Origin: Cladopsammia gracilis
Taxonomy: Eukaryota; Cnidaria; Anthozoa; Scleractinia; Dendrophylliidae
Reading direction: 5' to 3'
DNA: 64,000 bases
Assembly: GCA_022457155.1 (NCBI GenBank)
Contig: JAJGOT010000346.1
Coordinates: 12,501 to 76,500 of the forward strand
Shown here: positions 22,344 through 32,161 of the stretch, piece by piece
How positions within the stretch are numbered: the first letter of the stretch is position 1
How the letters are laid out: the number at the start of each line of letters is the position of its first letter
The notes under the pieces: generated by a model
Database searches by the model: none
What the model saw: only the letters and a program-made list of their open reading frames with translations
Told to the model about the DNA's origin: nothing
Translations under genes and position numbers: made by a program

Positions 22344-23404
22344 CATATATCTGGCAAAAACAAGGCCCAAAGGCTGAACATTTTGTTTATTCTCAACCAT
22401 TTCGAATCCTACAAACCAAGCGCACGACTTATAAAATGGGCTCGAAAAAAGTGGCGATTTTCAAGTGGTTTATAGCCTGAGGCGAAGTGTTAGTGACGTC
22501 ATATCAGTCGATATAGTACTATATTATTTCTGCCGCCATTGTTGTTGGATTAAGATATGGAGAGTGACACTCCGGCGTAGTCAGGAAACGACACGGAGTG
22601 TCGCTGGTGGAGTGCAGTTTTTTGCCCCGGCCGCGGGGAGGACACGCGGCCCTATTGCAGCTAAAGACAAACATTTTGTTTGGCAACCCGCCAAACGCAC
22701 AAGGGGGAAAAAAACTGCGCTCCATTGTATGGAAGCTCCGAACACAGATCACTCGGGAAGGGAGGGTGGGTCGCGAGCTTTCCACTGCGTGGTTTTCCGC
22801 CAAAAGATGCCAAATTAAGCAGGGAGCGGTTAATATATACCCGTCACACCAATGAGAGCGCCCCGAGGGGATTCCATATCCATTTCCACGAGACTACTGG
22901 CTTGCATGCATAATAAAGTATATTCAAATGACTTTGAATAGCAACTTCAAGCTCATGGATGATTGGATTTATTTACAACATAAGAAAAAGGAAAATGACG
23001 AAACGAAACATATCAAGTAAAAGAAGCTTACATTACTACCGGATTTGGCGAGAGTTCCATTCGATAACGATTTCGTTTTTTTTCTTTTCAAGCGACAGAT
23101 AAATGGAAGTAATATAAAAGTTAAAGTTGACCTTAATTGCATGCACGAGTGATTGCGAAAGACTGATTAAAGGTTTCAAATGACGTACAATGTAGTAACG
23201 TGCGTGACGGATCACCAAGTCTTGCACGGAAAAACGACTGTATATGTAAAACAAATCATAACAATATATTAAATTAATTCTCGTACCTTAGAGGCACTTA
23301 CAAGACCCTTAAAGCTTCTCAAAGCACGACTTCACTACTCGAAGAGTTCTTGTTTACAATATGTCATGTGTGCCATTTGTTTTGTGACATTCTTTAGAGT
23401 TTTT
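22344..23404. other. Noncoding interval with a GC-rich island
   Basis: 22560-22800 is noticeably GC-rich with overlapping open frames on both strands, none of which resembles a known family. The remainder is AT-rich. No gene is called. Confidence 0.35.
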
Positions 23405-23680
23405 TGTGTTTATGGAGACCGCGCGTTCTCTATCGCCGCCCAAAAGCTATGAAACTCAATTCCAAATCAAGTTAAAAACGAAGACTCATTATCAAAATAA
23501 GTTCTAGAAACTTATTTATTTCAAGTTAGATTTTCTTAGTTCTCTTCCTTCTGAATCATATACTGACAAGATGAACGTTTTATTGTTAACGCACTGAGGC
23601 TGTCAACGTCCGTCTTATAAAAACTGCAATTATTATTATTATTATTGTTATTATTATTATTATAATTATTATAAATCATT
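23405..23680 (+). pseudogene. LINE 3'-end fragment with (ATT)n tail
   Basis: A plus-strand frame reads SIAAQKL, stop, NSIPNQVKNEDSLSK, stop, VLETYLF. This is a decayed form of the C-terminal 'R.FS..A.KLWNSLP..V' motif common in LINE reverse transcriptases. It ends about 90 bp later in an ATT trinucleotide tract (23631-23672), as CR1/L2-type elements often do. Confidence 0.6.
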
Positions 23681-23875
23681 AGTTTGTGCTCTCGGTTTTT
23701 TTTAACTAATTTCTCCAGACAAATGCGTGTGTGTTTTATTTTTCAAACCACAATTCATATAGAATGATTATATATATATTTTATATACATTATCACATAT
23801 TCGTGCAATATTTAGACAATTTTTTTCAACCGCTTTCTTAGGTAGTAGTCTCGCTAGTAAAGGAACACGATTACA

Positions 23876-24022
23876 GGGCCCGGTTGTTCAAAAGGTGGAT
23901 AGCGCTATCCACCGGATAAATCCCTATCCAGTGGTTAAGCATTAACAAAACCAATTGTGTTATCTACTGGATAGTGACTTACCCGGTAGATGGTGCTATC
24001 CATCTTTTGAACAACCGGGGCC
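23876..24022. mobile_element. MITE family M1 (GGTTGTTCAAA ends), copy 1
   Basis: 'cccggttgttcaaaaggtgg' and 'tcttttgaacaaccgggg' form the terminal inverted repeats. The interior repeats 'gatagcgctatccaccggat'. A close relative lies at 49339-49485 in an intron of the transporter gene. Confidence 0.8.
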
Positions 24023-24694
24023 AGACGTCGATTCGTTATGAATAATCAATGAGATGTAGAACGTTATATAACAACTGAAATGACTACATTTCTTCCAAGT
24101 AGAGTTTTCCGATTAACCGGAAAAGGAAAGACTTTTTCAACCTTGCTAGCTAATTGTGATTAGAAAGTGGTGTTTTCTTGTCTATTTGCACAATGCATTT
24201 TCAGTTATTTTTTGTCTAGAAACAGATTAAACTTGCATTGTAGCGCGTCTCTTTCGGTTTATTAATACCCCGCACAATATATAATTACAATGCGAGCTTC
24301 GTTTTAAACATATTATTATTGGAAATATCCCCATCTTTCAGTGTCTTTATGATTTCGTTTCTCCATTCTCGAGTGACTTTAAGAACGCCCGGTTTGCACG
24401 CAGGCTAATCATATGAGGTTAATGTGTTTTTTTCTTTTTCATTTTGCCCCAGTTACGCAAGAGTACAGCTGATATTTCGAGCGTAGCTCTTATCAAACGT
24501 CAGCCTTACTATTACCATAAATAAATAAATTGCTTATTATACGAAAGTCATATTCTCTCAAATCTATGGTTTCGAAATAGTTTTCCCTCGCGCGCACTTA
24601 CAAGAGTGTAATAGCGTGGTCTCTCTTAGCGGTAAAAATTCATTTGAGCCACGCTCATCAAACAAGATCACTGGTACCGTTTAAGAGTGTTTTT
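24023..24694. other. Noncoding interval
   Basis: No gene or clear repeat is recognised. Confidence 0.35.
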
Positions 24695-25090
24695 CAAACA
24701 TTCCCGACGAGCACCCCGTCGAGGGTTGAGGTATATGAAAGGGTCGGGATTTCACGAGGTGAAGTATATGAAATGGTAGGGATTTCACGAAGAATAGGAA
24801 AGGGTAGCGAAAACACGAGTTAAAGCATAAAAAAGTAGGGTAAACAGTGCCATTTAAGTAGTAAAAAGACCCTTTCAAAATATACCAAAAAGACGCACGA
24901 AAAAGCTATATGAAAGGGGTACCATTTTCAATGAAATGTACATGAAAGGGGTCAAAGGGGAACTTTTTCTGTCAACATCGGTATATGAAAGGGTTGGGGT
25001 TTGGACCTCGGGGCGGAGCATCCCCGTACAAAACTTTGTTGAGTATCCCGCCCCCCCCCCCCCCCCCCCCCCACCCACACACACACACAC
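24695..25090 (-). repeat. Repeat family R2, copy 1, with poly-C tract
   Basis: It contains spaced words 'tatatgaaa(g)ggg' and 'gaagtatatgaaatgg', then 'ggggcggagcatccccgtac'. It ends in a run of about 22 C and a short CA repeat. It matches 52466-52836 in inverse orientation and the end of it matches 30310-30560. Confidence 0.75.
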
Positions 25091-25300
25091 CGTGGGAAAA
25101 CCCTAATCTGAGATTTTGGACCGTTCCTGCAAAGTGCTTTTTATATGCTTACGATATTTAGGTATCCTCTAAGACTGGTACTGTCGTGAATCGAAGGGAT
25201 AAACCCTACAGATTCTTTCAGTTCATATTACTAAACGATTTCTTCAACGTCGATTGAGTTATTTTAAACTCACTATATTTTAACTTATAACTGTCTCTTT

Positions 25301-26242
25301 TTATTCATCTCTGCAAAGCACTTTCCTCAAAGCCTCGCGATACTTAGGAAGCCTCCAAGCGAAGACAAACGGATCCAGAAGGAACTTGAGGTACAGCGTG
25401 TTCTCAGCAATAACGCGGACATAAAGCAGCGTCTGGCTTTTCTTCATGCCTTCACCCGCGTACAAATACACGTACCACAAAATGGCGCTTGGCTGCGAAC
25501 ACACCAACAGAATCAAAATGAGGAGAAGATTGAGACGCAAAAACTTCCTCTCTTGGGGACTTGCAACACGTCTTTCTTCAGAAAGCTGCATCTTCACTTT
25601 AGTTGCGCTTTTCATCCAAGAGGAGCGCTCTACCATCTGCTTACTAAAAGCTCTTTGAAGCAATACATATATGATTATTGTAATTAGTAGCGAAAAGGTC
25701 GAGTGAAGATGCAAATCGATCTTTTCTAACACTTCCTGAGGCACTCCTGTAAACCGGGACATTTCAAACAGTGTGGCATATAAAAAGATAATCGCTACGA
25801 CCACTATAGTTTTTCGAATAGTGATCGACCCTTTGTACTTGAGCGGGAACGCAACAACGATGTACTGGGCGATGCTGAACGCCATGACGATAAAGAAAGA
25901 CGCATTGGTGGTGATCGCAGCGAATATACCGGCGATTTCAAACACCTTGGGGCAATGAGCTTGTTTGGGGTGATTGTCATACCTCATGAAATAACACGCC
26001 GTTACCATGGGCTCAGGAACAAGTCCCGTGAGCAGGTCTGTGATCGATAGACCGACGAGAAAGCACGAGGTGGGACTACGGAACGTCTTGAATGGATCCT
26101 TGTAGATCGCTACGAGGAGAAGAGCGTTTACTAGCACTGTTAACGGGCAAAGCGCTGCAAGAAATGATCCGGAGATTAAGAATACTGTTCCATCTCCGGG
26201 AGTTGGGAATTCCTTATCGGTTGAATTAGTCGTTAGATTCAT
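25301..26242 (-). CDS. Class A (rhodopsin-like) G-protein-coupled receptor, intronless
   Basis: The frame encodes 313 residues with seven hydrophobic segments and is complete from ATG to TAA. Two N-glycosylation sites (NLT 2-4, NST 6-8) precede TM1. Class A landmarks are N39 in TM1 (LVNALLL), D69 in TM2 (SITDLL), P251 in TM6 and DPFVFAW at 290-296 in place of NPxxY. The DRY motif at the end of TM3 reads AQY (125-127), so both the acidic and the arginine residue are lost. TM6 has CSQP instead of CWxP. The second extracellular loop has no cysteine, so the usual TM3-ECL2 disulfide is not evident. The third intracellular loop (about 200-232) is basic. Intronless receptors of this kind are expanded in cnidarians. 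The ligand is unknown. Loss of DRY may alter G-protein coupling, which is inference. Confidence 0.9.
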   Translation of the reverse strand: MNLTTNSTDKEFPTPGDGTVFLISGSFLAALCPLTVLVNALLLVAIYKDPFKTFRSPTSCFLVGLSITDLLTGLVPEPMVTACYFMRYDNHPKQAHCPKVFEIAGIFAAITTNASFFIVMAFSIAQYIVVAFPLKYKGSITIRKTIVVVAIIFLYATLFEMSRFTGVPQEVLEKIDLHLHSTFSLLITIIIYVLLQRAFSKQMVERSSWMKSATKVKMQLSEERRVASPQERKFLRLNLLLILILLVCSQPSAILWYVYLYAGEGMKKSQTLLYVRVIAENTLYLKFLLDPFVFAWRLPKYREALRKVLCRDE

Positions 26243-27873
26243 TTTCCTTTTGTTGTTCGTAAAACGTACCCTGTGTGCAAGATGTCTCCTATTTCCCTAG
26301 CTTCGAGCTAATTGAACACGGACAGTTATTGCTTTACAACTTATTACAACGCGAAACATGATATTAACTTCGTTTTTGTTTTCTCCTTGCTATTCCCGGT
26401 GATTGTTAGTGTCATAAAAACAGACCAATAACGTTGAGATTATTTTAAGTCTGACAATTTTCAGTAAATTAGACCTCATGTCTTAATTATAAAGCACTAC
26501 AACAGAAAATGATGAAAAACATTATTACTTTATACCAAAAACCGTATTTTCACGTTTCCAGGTGCCTGTCTTTGAATTTCAGGGCTCTCAAAAGTGTTAA
26601 AATATTATGCAAAAAAAAATCATTTCCCCACCTCCTGCTTGTGTCTATTTGAGGCTTATTGTCAAGTACAAAACTGTGTGTATATAGTTCAGGTTGATTT
26701 ATCAAGAATGAAAAATGAAACTATAATATTTAAAACGGCAGAAATCGTAAAGCAACTTCTTGAGAAATGCCCGTTTGCGGCAACTATTGTCTTCTTAAAC
26801 TATTATTTTTATACTGTGACGAGTCGTTTCGGTTTTCATGGCAAACGACTTTTTAAGTATGTTTACGGCTCAAATTTAAACATTTCTGTTTTATCTACCG
26901 TTTCAAATGAACATTTTTATTTTCTTGCAGTAACTTTACAATTTAAAATTGTTTTATAATTCTTCTCCGTATTAGATTATTTTTTATTTTGATTATAAAT
27001 TACGTTTGAGCCAATTTTGGCGCTTTTATGATATCATAGAAATCCAAGATGGCGGCCGTTCGGAAATCATGGCATTATACCCACATCATGTGATCTATCT
27101 TCAATTAGACAGTTTTGGATGTTGCTACCAAGTTTCATTAGTTGGTTTCACACTACAAACTAAGGATATCTTAAGTAAGCACTTGGCTCAAATGCACTTG
27201 AGATTCTCAGGTAACAGTTTCGAAAATATGAATTCACACCATGCAGCCTGATGACAAAGTGCATTACTTGAAACATCAGTTGTCAATCACTGTCAAGGTT
27301 TTTCGCTACCACACTTGTCTTTTTGTTGGCTTCTGTTTTCTTATTGGTCAAGAGTGTTCCCAGGTGCCTTCTCAAGTGTGGTGTACATCATGCTTGTATT
27401 CGTACTTCGGTTTCTTTGAAATAAACACGTTTCCATGGTCACAAAGTATGGTTCAAGTATTTGTATTTTACTCTTTTACATTCGAAGTTGGTTTCAAGTG
27501 CACTTACTAAAGTTAGGGCATACTTTGAAGCCCTATTATAAAACCACCAAACTTCAATGCTGAACTGATACTCTTGAAGTTACCGAAAGGCGGAATCCAT
27601 CCTTTATAGTTACGGGTCCTTTGAAACATTCAATCCATTTTACATACAAATAATCTCCTCTGGTCTCGACACAATTATTATATCTATAAATATCAAACAC
27701 ATTTTAACCTAATGTTCCTCAAAAGCTAAAAGGTGCAAGTTAGTTGATTTTCCTTACAAACGTTTTGTTTCTGGGCGACGCCATATCGAAGCACTCTCCT
27801 AGACGATAAAGATTAATCATTATTCATATAGCTTTTTCCAGGGGAATCCAAATCAGGTATCGTCCGGCGGTTT
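26243..27873. other. Noncoding interval
   Basis: This is the 5' flank of the receptor followed by AT-rich sequence. A 121-codon open frame at 26594-26959 has low-complexity composition and no recognised domain, so it is not called. Confidence 0.35.
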
Positions 27874-28278
27874 CTACCCCAAAAGCTCCAAAAACTCAAT
27901 GAACTGTTGCTCTTCCACAATTTCTTCGCTGCTACGTTTGCGAATCCTCTGTGAATCCCGACACAACACGGCGTCTTCCCATGGGGTTCCTTTCAGTGCC
28001 GTTTCGATATCGGCGGAGCTCTCGGAATGGTCGCCCGTGGTTAAAACAGCACTAGGGTAGCAGGCATGTTTGGCTGGCGCCCGCGTGTTTAATTTGGATT
28101 TCGTCGTGGAATTCGTCGCTAGCAGCTCATTTACCGGCGATACTCTAGTCAAAACTGCATGACGGCGCGTCTTACAAGCCGCTACGTTAACCCGTAGATT
28201 TGGAAATTCTTCTCCTTTTTGAAGCTGCACTGTTCCATTTTCACCAACTAAGTTTCGTCTGTGTATTTGATGTTCCAT
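27874..28278 (-). CDS. Small protein with GTPWEDA motif (family member B)
   Basis: The first in-frame ATG is at 28276-28278 (minus) and gives 134 residues; the open frame itself extends a further 16 codons upstream without an ATG. Like member A (6511-6948), the protein starts ME(H/Q), is hydrophilic and holds ETALKGTPWEDAV near residues 91-103. It is then rich in charge (RIRKRSSEE) and ends FIEFLELLG. The stop is directly after that hydrophobic tail, as in member A (FWKQFFG). A CTTTTCAG string 70-75 bp upstream of the ATG is shared in position with member A and may be an initiator or a 3' splice site. No known domain is recognised. The function is unknown; a short regulatory or adaptor peptide is one possibility. 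Confidence 0.6.
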   Translation of the reverse strand: MEHQIHRRNLVGENGTVQLQKGEEFPNLRVNVAACKTRRHAVLTRVSPVNELLATNSTTKSKLNTRAPAKHACYPSAVLTTGDHSESSADIETALKGTPWEDAVLCRDSQRIRKRSSEEIVEEQQFIEFLELLG

Positions 28279-28861
28279 GGCTGTTTTAGCGGATTTAACT
28301 TGATTGCTAGGGGCGCGGAGTTTCAAATGCAGGTAACTGAAAAGCTAACACGTTTGATGCCAGTTCTGATCGAGGTACCGCAAGCGCCGTTGTGGAGAAT
28401 ATAAAGGTTTGCCGCTTTGTTTATTGTGAAATTACTTGGAATTAACGCAAATGGGTTTGGCAAATATCGTACGAAGTTGCACCTTTAAACAAATTAGTTT
28501 ATACACCTGCTTAAAATAGAGGTTCTTTAGTTCTCCGCGCGCACAACACGTGAATGCTAATGCATTAATCGAAGACTGACGCGTGATGGCATATTGCTCA
28601 ACTCGACCACCTGGAAGTTTTAATTCAGTGTAAAATTTAATATTTGGCTCAAGGAAAACAACATGCATCCTGATATATTCCTAGAAAAAGGCACTTGCAG
28701 CGGGACAGTCGGAATATCGCAAGAAATTCTGCATTTTATAGCAATACAAACAATTAGTTAAGCCTAGTGGCGAGAAGGTAATACAATAAATTTGAAGATA
28801 CTGATATGTTTTGTTCGGACCCAGGTAATGCAAAACTGCGCTCAGGAAAAAAATCACATTG
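28279..28861. other. Noncoding interval
   Basis: This is the upstream flank of the 27874-28278 ORF. No clear TATA box or gene is seen. Confidence 0.35.
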
Positions 28862-29119
28862 CACATTTCTCTAGAAACTTGGTGTTTGATGCCTTGACTA
28901 CGCCATTTTTCGGATAAAGGGGGGAGTTCCTAAAGAAACAACCGGGTGGCGCTTCGTCGGATTTTATCAAGAACGTACTTTAAAAAGATTCACATTTCTC
29001 TAGAAACTTGGTGTTTGTTGCCTTGACTACGCTATTTTTCGGATAAAGGAGGGAGTTCCTAAAGAAACAACCGGGTGGCTCTTCGTCGGATTTTATCAAC
29101 AACGTACTTTTAAAAGATT
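28862..29119 (+). repeat. Tandem duplication, 129-bp unit, two copies
   Basis: 28862-28990 and 28991-29119 are about 95% identical, starting 'cacatttctctagaaacttg'. Immediately downstream, 29125-29160 carries 'cctcacgtttcgagcgctag'. On the minus strand this reads as a degenerate CTGACAA...CTCGAAACGTG motif typical of retroelement tails. Confidence 0.8.
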
Positions 29120-29169
29120 CAGAACCTCACGTTTCGAGCGCTAGCCATTGTCAGAATGATCATCTCTGA

Positions 29170-30309
29170 TGATTATGCCAGCCTTCCTGCTGACTGGGTT
29201 ACCAGTATATAAATAAAGTTGTCTCTCTGTCGCTCAAAACCGTCAAATTACGGTAGCTAATTTACCTTATCAACTTACGTTGATAAAAGTAAATTTTAGT
29301 GGTACGCCAGCCTTCACTGAGTTGAATCGGAGCGAAAGAAAATCGAAACGGGAGGGGGAAAATGGATTAGCAACGAAACGTACTCCTTTACAGCAAATTA
29401 GTATATTCGATTCCCTGGTCTTTACGACTGGCTCAAACACTTAGTACACAACCGAGGCACTTAGCTGACTGTAGACTGTACGTTAATTGAAATATCACTT
29501 AACGAGGGTTTTCGCGGTAGTCATATATGGCCACATGAAACACTTTGATGCGGGACACGAAGTCGCTTAATTACCGACCAAAGTTGACTCTTGTAGTTTT
29601 TCCAGTGGAAAAAAGAAACCTTAATAACATAATGATTTCAGTATTTCTTTCGAAGGGTTTCCTTTAGAAATGACCTAGATCTTCCCATTTTATAATATAT
29701 TTTTAACTCTGGATCATTCGATTGTTTCTCAGCTCTCAATAAATTATTTAGGTTTGGTTAATAATCTGAACAAACAAGTCTGCGCACCTGCCAATTGCAA
29801 AATCTTTAGCATTTCTGATGAGTCTCAAAAACACGTGAGTAATTCACGAGGATCCAAGTTACGCGTGATACGTGAAGCTTTGTTAGGAGTTTTGGAATAA
29901 GGAATAAACCGCAAGACATGATTTTAGAGATGTAGGAAGATGGATAACTGCCCTCAAAAAATTTTTCTCCCTCTCTCCCAGCGATTAGAGACGTCTCTCG
30001 AAGTTTAAAAGACAACAGCACTCAATTCCATATCCGACCGAACCCTCACTCAAGTGTTATATTTATTTCGTGCCAGTTCAATTTAAAATGGCGGCCGAAA
30101 GAGGTGAAATGATATTTCTCCAAATTTCTTTTGCTTTGGCTGGGGAGAAAAGCAACCCAAAGCTCGAAGGAGCGCCTTGCTTTTAAATATTGAATTTTGA
30201 AATATATTTTTACACGGAACCACGGAAACTGTCCGTATTAATCAAGTGACAGGCTCACATTTATAAATGGCATCACAACATTCGTATGAGCTCGTCGTTT
30301 GGTAATTAA
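29170..30309. other. Noncoding interval
   Basis: No gene or repeat boundary is recognised. Confidence 0.35.
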
Positions 30310-30560
30310 TGCGTTTTATTGTTTCAATCCTCCGGGGGAGGGGTATACCATACAGTGGGCTATACAGGTGGGCTCCACCCACGGATGCTCGCAGCTATGA
30401 TACGAATTGGCCGTTATTTCAGGGGCATAACAGAGGGGTACCGTAACTATTTTTGATAAAAAAATAGTATATAAATGTGTAAGGCTTTGAAACTCGGGGC
30501 GGAGCTTCCCCGTATAAATCATATTGAGTAGCACTCTCCCCCTCCCCCCCCCCCCCCCCC
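30310..30560 (-). repeat. Repeat family R2, copy 2, with poly-C tract
   Basis: 'ctcggggcggagcttccccgta' followed by about 20 C matches the end of the R2 copy at 24695-25090. The rest is diverged or from a subfamily. Confidence 0.6.
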
Positions 30561-31286
30561 GGTCCCCCGCGTGTTTAAGCCGACCAGATACAAACTTGAA
30601 AGTTATTTCTGTTAAGTTTGATTTACCCTTCCGCTTTCGATGTTTTGTTTTTCAGTAACTATATGTAAGTCGATTTGGAAAATACTTTCTGAAATGCAAT
30701 ATTTTCACGACGTAAGATGTTATTAGATGTTTAGGGATTAATTTATTATGAAAACGAAGTTCTCCTGTGTTCTATAATTGTAATAATAAAGCTTCCTTGA
30801 ATTAATTCTGCCATTTCTTATTTCTGTCCATCTGAATTTTTACCGAACTAAACAGGTAGAAACCGACTTCAGTAAATTGCTGAAATAAGTATTCTAGAGC
30901 TACATTTTCTTTAGAAATGAATTCCATTTTACCTAATACCAATTTTTTTTTTTTTTTATTATTTTAAGGTTATTCTTTATCTTTTTGGGTTATTCCTTAG
31001 CTGTTTATTATTAACACAATACATTCAACATTTACTTTTTATAACTTTTTAATATAGCTATAGGTGTATTTTTTAAACATTTGTCTTAAGTTTTTGTATA
31101 GTGTATTGAAGTACTAGTTAGATTAGTTATTTTTTTCTATAATTTAAATTTTATTATAACTCAAATTGTATTTTTGTCGAGTATTTTTTACATGAGCCTC
31201 CGGCTCGGGAGATTGAGTGACCACTGCCTACGTAAAAATAATACTTTATTCAAATACAAACATACAAACGTGCAGTATTACAGTAT
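30561..31286. other. Very AT-rich noncoding interval
   Basis: No gene is seen. Poly-T and TTAT-rich stretches dominate. Confidence 0.35.
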
Positions 31287-31289
31287 TTA

Positions 31290-31870
31290 GGGTCTCTTCA
31301 TTTGAGACCGGTTGACCGGGCTGGCTCGGTTACCGAGATCTCGGTTTTTCCAACCGGGATCTCGATAAGCGGGCTGGAAAATTTTGCCATGTGAACACTT
31401 CATCCCGGTTACCGGGACGAATTCTTCACAACAGCGCATGCGTTACATGGTCGATGACGTAGCAGCGCAGTTGGTAAACATGGCGGGAAGTGAGGAATGT
31501 TCTTCTCTCTCGAATCCTACGAAGTTCCGTTGGCAAACAGAGATGGTTAGCCAATTGATCGACTGTTTACTTAACTACAAGTCTAAAATGGCGTACAGAA
31601 GCCTTGATTTCGACGCGGACAAGCAAATTCAATACCAGGAATTGCGAGTGGAGATGGCGAAGCTTCATATCGACAAAGAGTTCATGTTCGGGGTTGTGGT
31701 TGCTTGCCATTTACCGGATGACTATGACACACTTTCAGAAGAAGAGAAAGCTAAAGCAAAGAGACATATACTTTGGCCTTTTCACATCTCGGAAATATGA
31801 ACCCAAGGCGAAATCCGTCCGTCCCGGTACGCGGGCCATCCCGGTCAACCGGGCTCATATGAAGAGGCCC
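31290..31870 (+). mobile_element. PIF/Harbinger-like non-autonomous element carrying an ORF
   Basis: TTA at 31287-31289 and 31871-31873 is the 3-bp target duplication expected for PIF/Harbinger. The terminal inverted repeats (GGGTCTCTTCAT and GGGCCTCTTCAT, extending about 31 bp through GGTTGACCGGG) are clear. The 581-bp element has no DDE transposase but holds the Myb/SANT-like ORF at 31438-31800. Confidence 0.85.
31438..31800 (+). CDS. Myb/SANT-like DNA-binding fragment inside a Harbinger-like element
   Basis: ATG at 31438 opens a 120-residue frame. KFRWQTEMVSQLIDCLLNYK (about residues 29-48), LDFDADKQIQYQELR and PDDYDTLSEEEKAKAKR follow in the order seen in Myb/SANT-like proteins encoded by PIF/Harbinger elements and their relatives in cnidarians. 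Those proteins bind DNA in the nucleus and partner the DDE transposase. The usual FGP after the third helix reads FGV here. The frame then leaves the family after RHILWPF and stops inside the terminal repeat, so the C-terminal part is missing. The frame is intact within the retained region. It could be a captured exon or a remnant of the element's own second gene. Confidence 0.7.
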   Translation: MRYMVDDVAAQLVNMAGSEECSSLSNPTKFRWQTEMVSQLIDCLLNYKSKMAYRSLDFDADKQIQYQELRVEMAKLHIDKEFMFGVVVACHLPDDYDTLSEEEKAKAKRHILWPFHISEI

Positions 31871-31976
31871 TTAAAAAGGAGGACCGTGGAGGTGGGGATG
31901 GGGAACTCCCATATAAAAGTGACGTGGGCAATCGTCGTACCTTTTACATGTAAAATTCTTGGTTTGGTACCAGTAA

Positions 31977-32158
31977 GGGCTGGTTTTCACTAGCGCATAA
32001 GCATAAGCACAAGCCAACATACGCAGACTCAGTAACATGTTGATCATTAGTGCCTATTGTTCTGTTTTGTTCAAACAATTGGAACTAATGAATAACACGT
32101 TACTGAGTCTGCTTATGTTGGCTTGCGCTTATGCTTATGCGCTAGTGAAAACCAGCCT
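31977..32158. mobile_element. PIF/Harbinger-like MITE with long perfect TIRs
   Basis: TIRs of about 55 bp (GGCTGGTTTTCACTAGCGCA...) are almost perfect. TAA flanks both ends (31974-31976 and 32159-32161). The loop is about 70 bp and there is no ORF. It sits about 100 bp from the Harbinger-like element above. Confidence 0.85.
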
Positions 32159-32161
32159 TAA

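Noticed and set aside
22465..22913. Possible coding exon in the GC-rich island
   Set aside because: Open frames on both strands overlap without any recognisable protein pattern or consistent splice sites.
26594..26959. 121-codon plus-strand frame upstream of the GPCR
   Set aside because: No domain, AT-rich codons, no promoter or splice context.
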